Of a DNA stretch of 9,432 bases, positions 8,484 through 9,432 are shown piece by piece; position 1 is the stretch's first letter; each line of letters opens with the position of its first letter. The stretch lies in the NCBI GenBank assembly GCA_028820035.1, contig JAPPKI010000127.1, positions 1 to 9,432 on the forward strand, in the 5' to 3' direction. The DNA comes from a bacterium (GTDB lineage Bacteria > Actinomycetota > Acidimicrobiia > Acidimicrobiales > Bin134). The notes below the pieces were generated by a model that did no database searches, was not told the origin of the DNA, and saw only the letters and a program-made list of their open reading frames with translations. A program made the translations under genes and the position numbers.

Positions 8484-9428
8484 TCAGTCTCCTTGTGTCG
8501 AAGCGGGCGGGATCTGAGCCCCGGGCTCCAGTGTGATGTATGCCCCCACATGGGCACCAGCGCCGATCTCGGCATCGGTGGCCGACACTGCCTCCAACGC
8601 CGCTCGGGGACCGACCACGCAGTCCACCAAGTGGGTATGGGGACCGATCACCGCACCTTCGCCCACCACTGTCTGGCCCCTGAGCACGACGCCGGGGTGA
8701 ATTACCACATCGGGAGCCAGCTTCACGCTGACGTCGATGTAGGCGCTGTGGGGAGCCATGATGCGCACCCCGGCGACCATCCAGTTGCGATTGATCCGCT
8801 GGCGCATCTCAGCCTCGGCGAACGCCAACTGCTCCCTGTCGTCCACCCCTTGGGCCTCAGACTCGTCGATCGCGAACGAACCCGAGTCGTGCCCTGCGGA
8901 GGTGAGCACTTCGACGGCGTCGGCGAGGCTGTACTCGCGCCCAGAGTCGCTGGCGGCCAATCGGCGCAAGGCCGGGGACAGAAGGCCCCGGCGGAAGCAG
9001 CTGATCTCGGTGGGCTCCTCGGCCGCAGTGGCCACGGTGGCTGCCGACCCGGAGAGCCTGTGCTGGGCGATCAGGCCCCGCAATGTCTGGCCCTGGATGA
9101 GAGGCATGTCGGCCAATATCACGAGCACATCCTCATCATCGACATCGCTGTCCAGTGCCGACAGACCCAAGGCGGCGGCGTCAGCCGTGCCCCGCTGCAC
9201 AGGCTGCTCGACAAAGTCGATGCGCAAGTCGAAGGCCTCCTCGGTGACGTGCTTGGCCACCTCCTCGGCCCCAAAACCCACAACAACAGTGATTTGGCGG
9301 GGATTGACCGCGGCCACCGCGTCTATCGCGTGCAACAGCATGGCTCGGCCGCAAACGTCGTGGAGGGGCTTGGGTCGCCCCGATCTCATTCGAGCGCCCC
9401 GGCCCGCGGCCAACACCACCGCAGACAT
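8484..9428 (-). CDS. glmU: GlmU-like nucleotidyltransferase, short form lacking the acetyltransferase active site
   Basis: Standard GlmU (about 450-490 aa) makes UDP-GlcNAc in two steps: C-terminal acetylation of glucosamine-1-P, then N-terminal uridylyl transfer. This product has 314 aa. Seen: nucleotide-binding signature LAAGRGARMRSGRPKPLH (6-23), QPVQRGTADAA (75-85), VILADMPLI (103-111, Asp107 in the place of the Mg ligand Asp105 of E. coli), GREYSLADAVEVL (163-175), GVDDREQLAFAE (194-205), then RINRNWMVAGV and beta-helix turns YIDVSVKL...DVVIHPGVVLRGQTVVGEGAVIGPHTHLVDC. The protein ends at VGAYITLEPGAQIPP, before the turns that carry the acetyltransferase residues. Between TVATAA and EISCF about 30 residues of the usual GYGRI...VE..DA segment are absent. 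The prs Shine-Dalgarno lies in its last codons, so the end appears genuine and not a sequencing frameshift. The ATG is 4 nt from the window end, so its ribosome-binding site is not visible and a start further upstream is possible. It may be a uridylyltransferase-only enzyme or one with a changed substrate. Confidence 0.8.
   Translation of the reverse strand: MSAVVLAAGRGARMRSGRPKPLHDVCGRAMLLHAIDAVAAVNPRQITVVVGFGAEEVAKHVTEEAFDLRIDFVEQPVQRGTADAAALGLSALDSDVDDEDVLVILADMPLIQGQTLRGLIAQHRLSGSAATVATAAEEPTEISCFRRGLLSPALRRLAASDSGREYSLADAVEVLTSAGHDSGSFAIDESEAQGVDDREQLAFAEAEMRQRINRNWMVAGVRIMAPHSAYIDVSVKLAPDVVIHPGVVLRGQTVVGEGAVIGPHTHLVDCVVGPRAALEAVSATDAEIGAGAHVGAYITLEPGAQIPPASTQGD
8489..8494 (-). promoter_or_regulatory. 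Ribosome-binding site of prs, inside the glmU 3' end
   Basis: AAGGAG on the minus strand lies 9 nt before the prs ATG and is read as part of the last glmU codons (CAA GGA GAC) just before its TGA at 8486-8484. This arrangement fixes the prs start and suggests that translation of prs is coupled to glmU. Confidence 0.8.
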
Positions 9429-9432
9429 GGGC

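Noticed and set aside
8480..8575. A longer prs start at 8575 adding 32 residues
   Set aside because: The extra residues overlap glmU and do not resemble the family, while the ATG at 8479 has a strong Shine-Dalgarno and a normal N-terminus.

Overview
The window is a compact, G+C-rich block of seven housekeeping genes, all on the minus strand, so transcription runs from high to low coordinates: glmU-like, prs, rplY (ctc), pth, mfd, mazG, eno. The gene order (glmU-prs-rplY-pth and mfd-mazG-eno), the tetrapyrrole-methylase/MazG fusion, the long CTC-type bL25 and the codon use point to an actinobacterium. Details of the GlmU and Prs sequences make me lean toward Acidimicrobiia, but that class assignment is inference. 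No mobile element, CRISPR array, rRNA or tRNA gene was seen.

Layout on the minus strand. 9428-8484: a GlmU-like nucleotidyltransferase (314 aa) that stops within the left-handed beta-helix. 8479-7499: PRPP synthetase, whose Shine-Dalgarno lies inside the glmU end. 7451-6753: 50S ribosomal protein bL25. 6732-6121: peptidyl-tRNA hydrolase. 6108-2602: transcription-repair coupling factor Mfd. 2547-1225: MazG-type nucleotide pyrophosphohydrolase. 1120 to the window edge: enolase, cut by the window end. Gaps are 4, 47, 20, 12, 54 and 104 nt, so most of the block is probably one or a few polycistronic units. The AT-rich 104-nt gap before eno is the best place for a separate promoter. No stretch over 300 nt lacks a gene.

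The genes supply basic needs: UDP-GlcNAc precursor (GlmU-like) and PRPP (Prs) synthesis, translation upkeep (bL25, Pth), transcription-coupled DNA repair (Mfd), nucleotide-pool cleaning (MazG) and glycolysis (Eno).

I do not see an undescribed multi-gene system. The points worth a second look are local. The GlmU-like protein lacks both the acetyltransferase active-site half and an internal uridyltransferase segment. Pth has Tyr where an active-site Asn is expected. Two successive gene junctions (pth/mfd and mfd/mazG) carry short direct repeats covering stop, ribosome-binding and start signals; the second also yields a 10-codon mini-ORF. The second MazG domain is degenerate. An AT-rich island with rare codons covers the mazG end and eno start.
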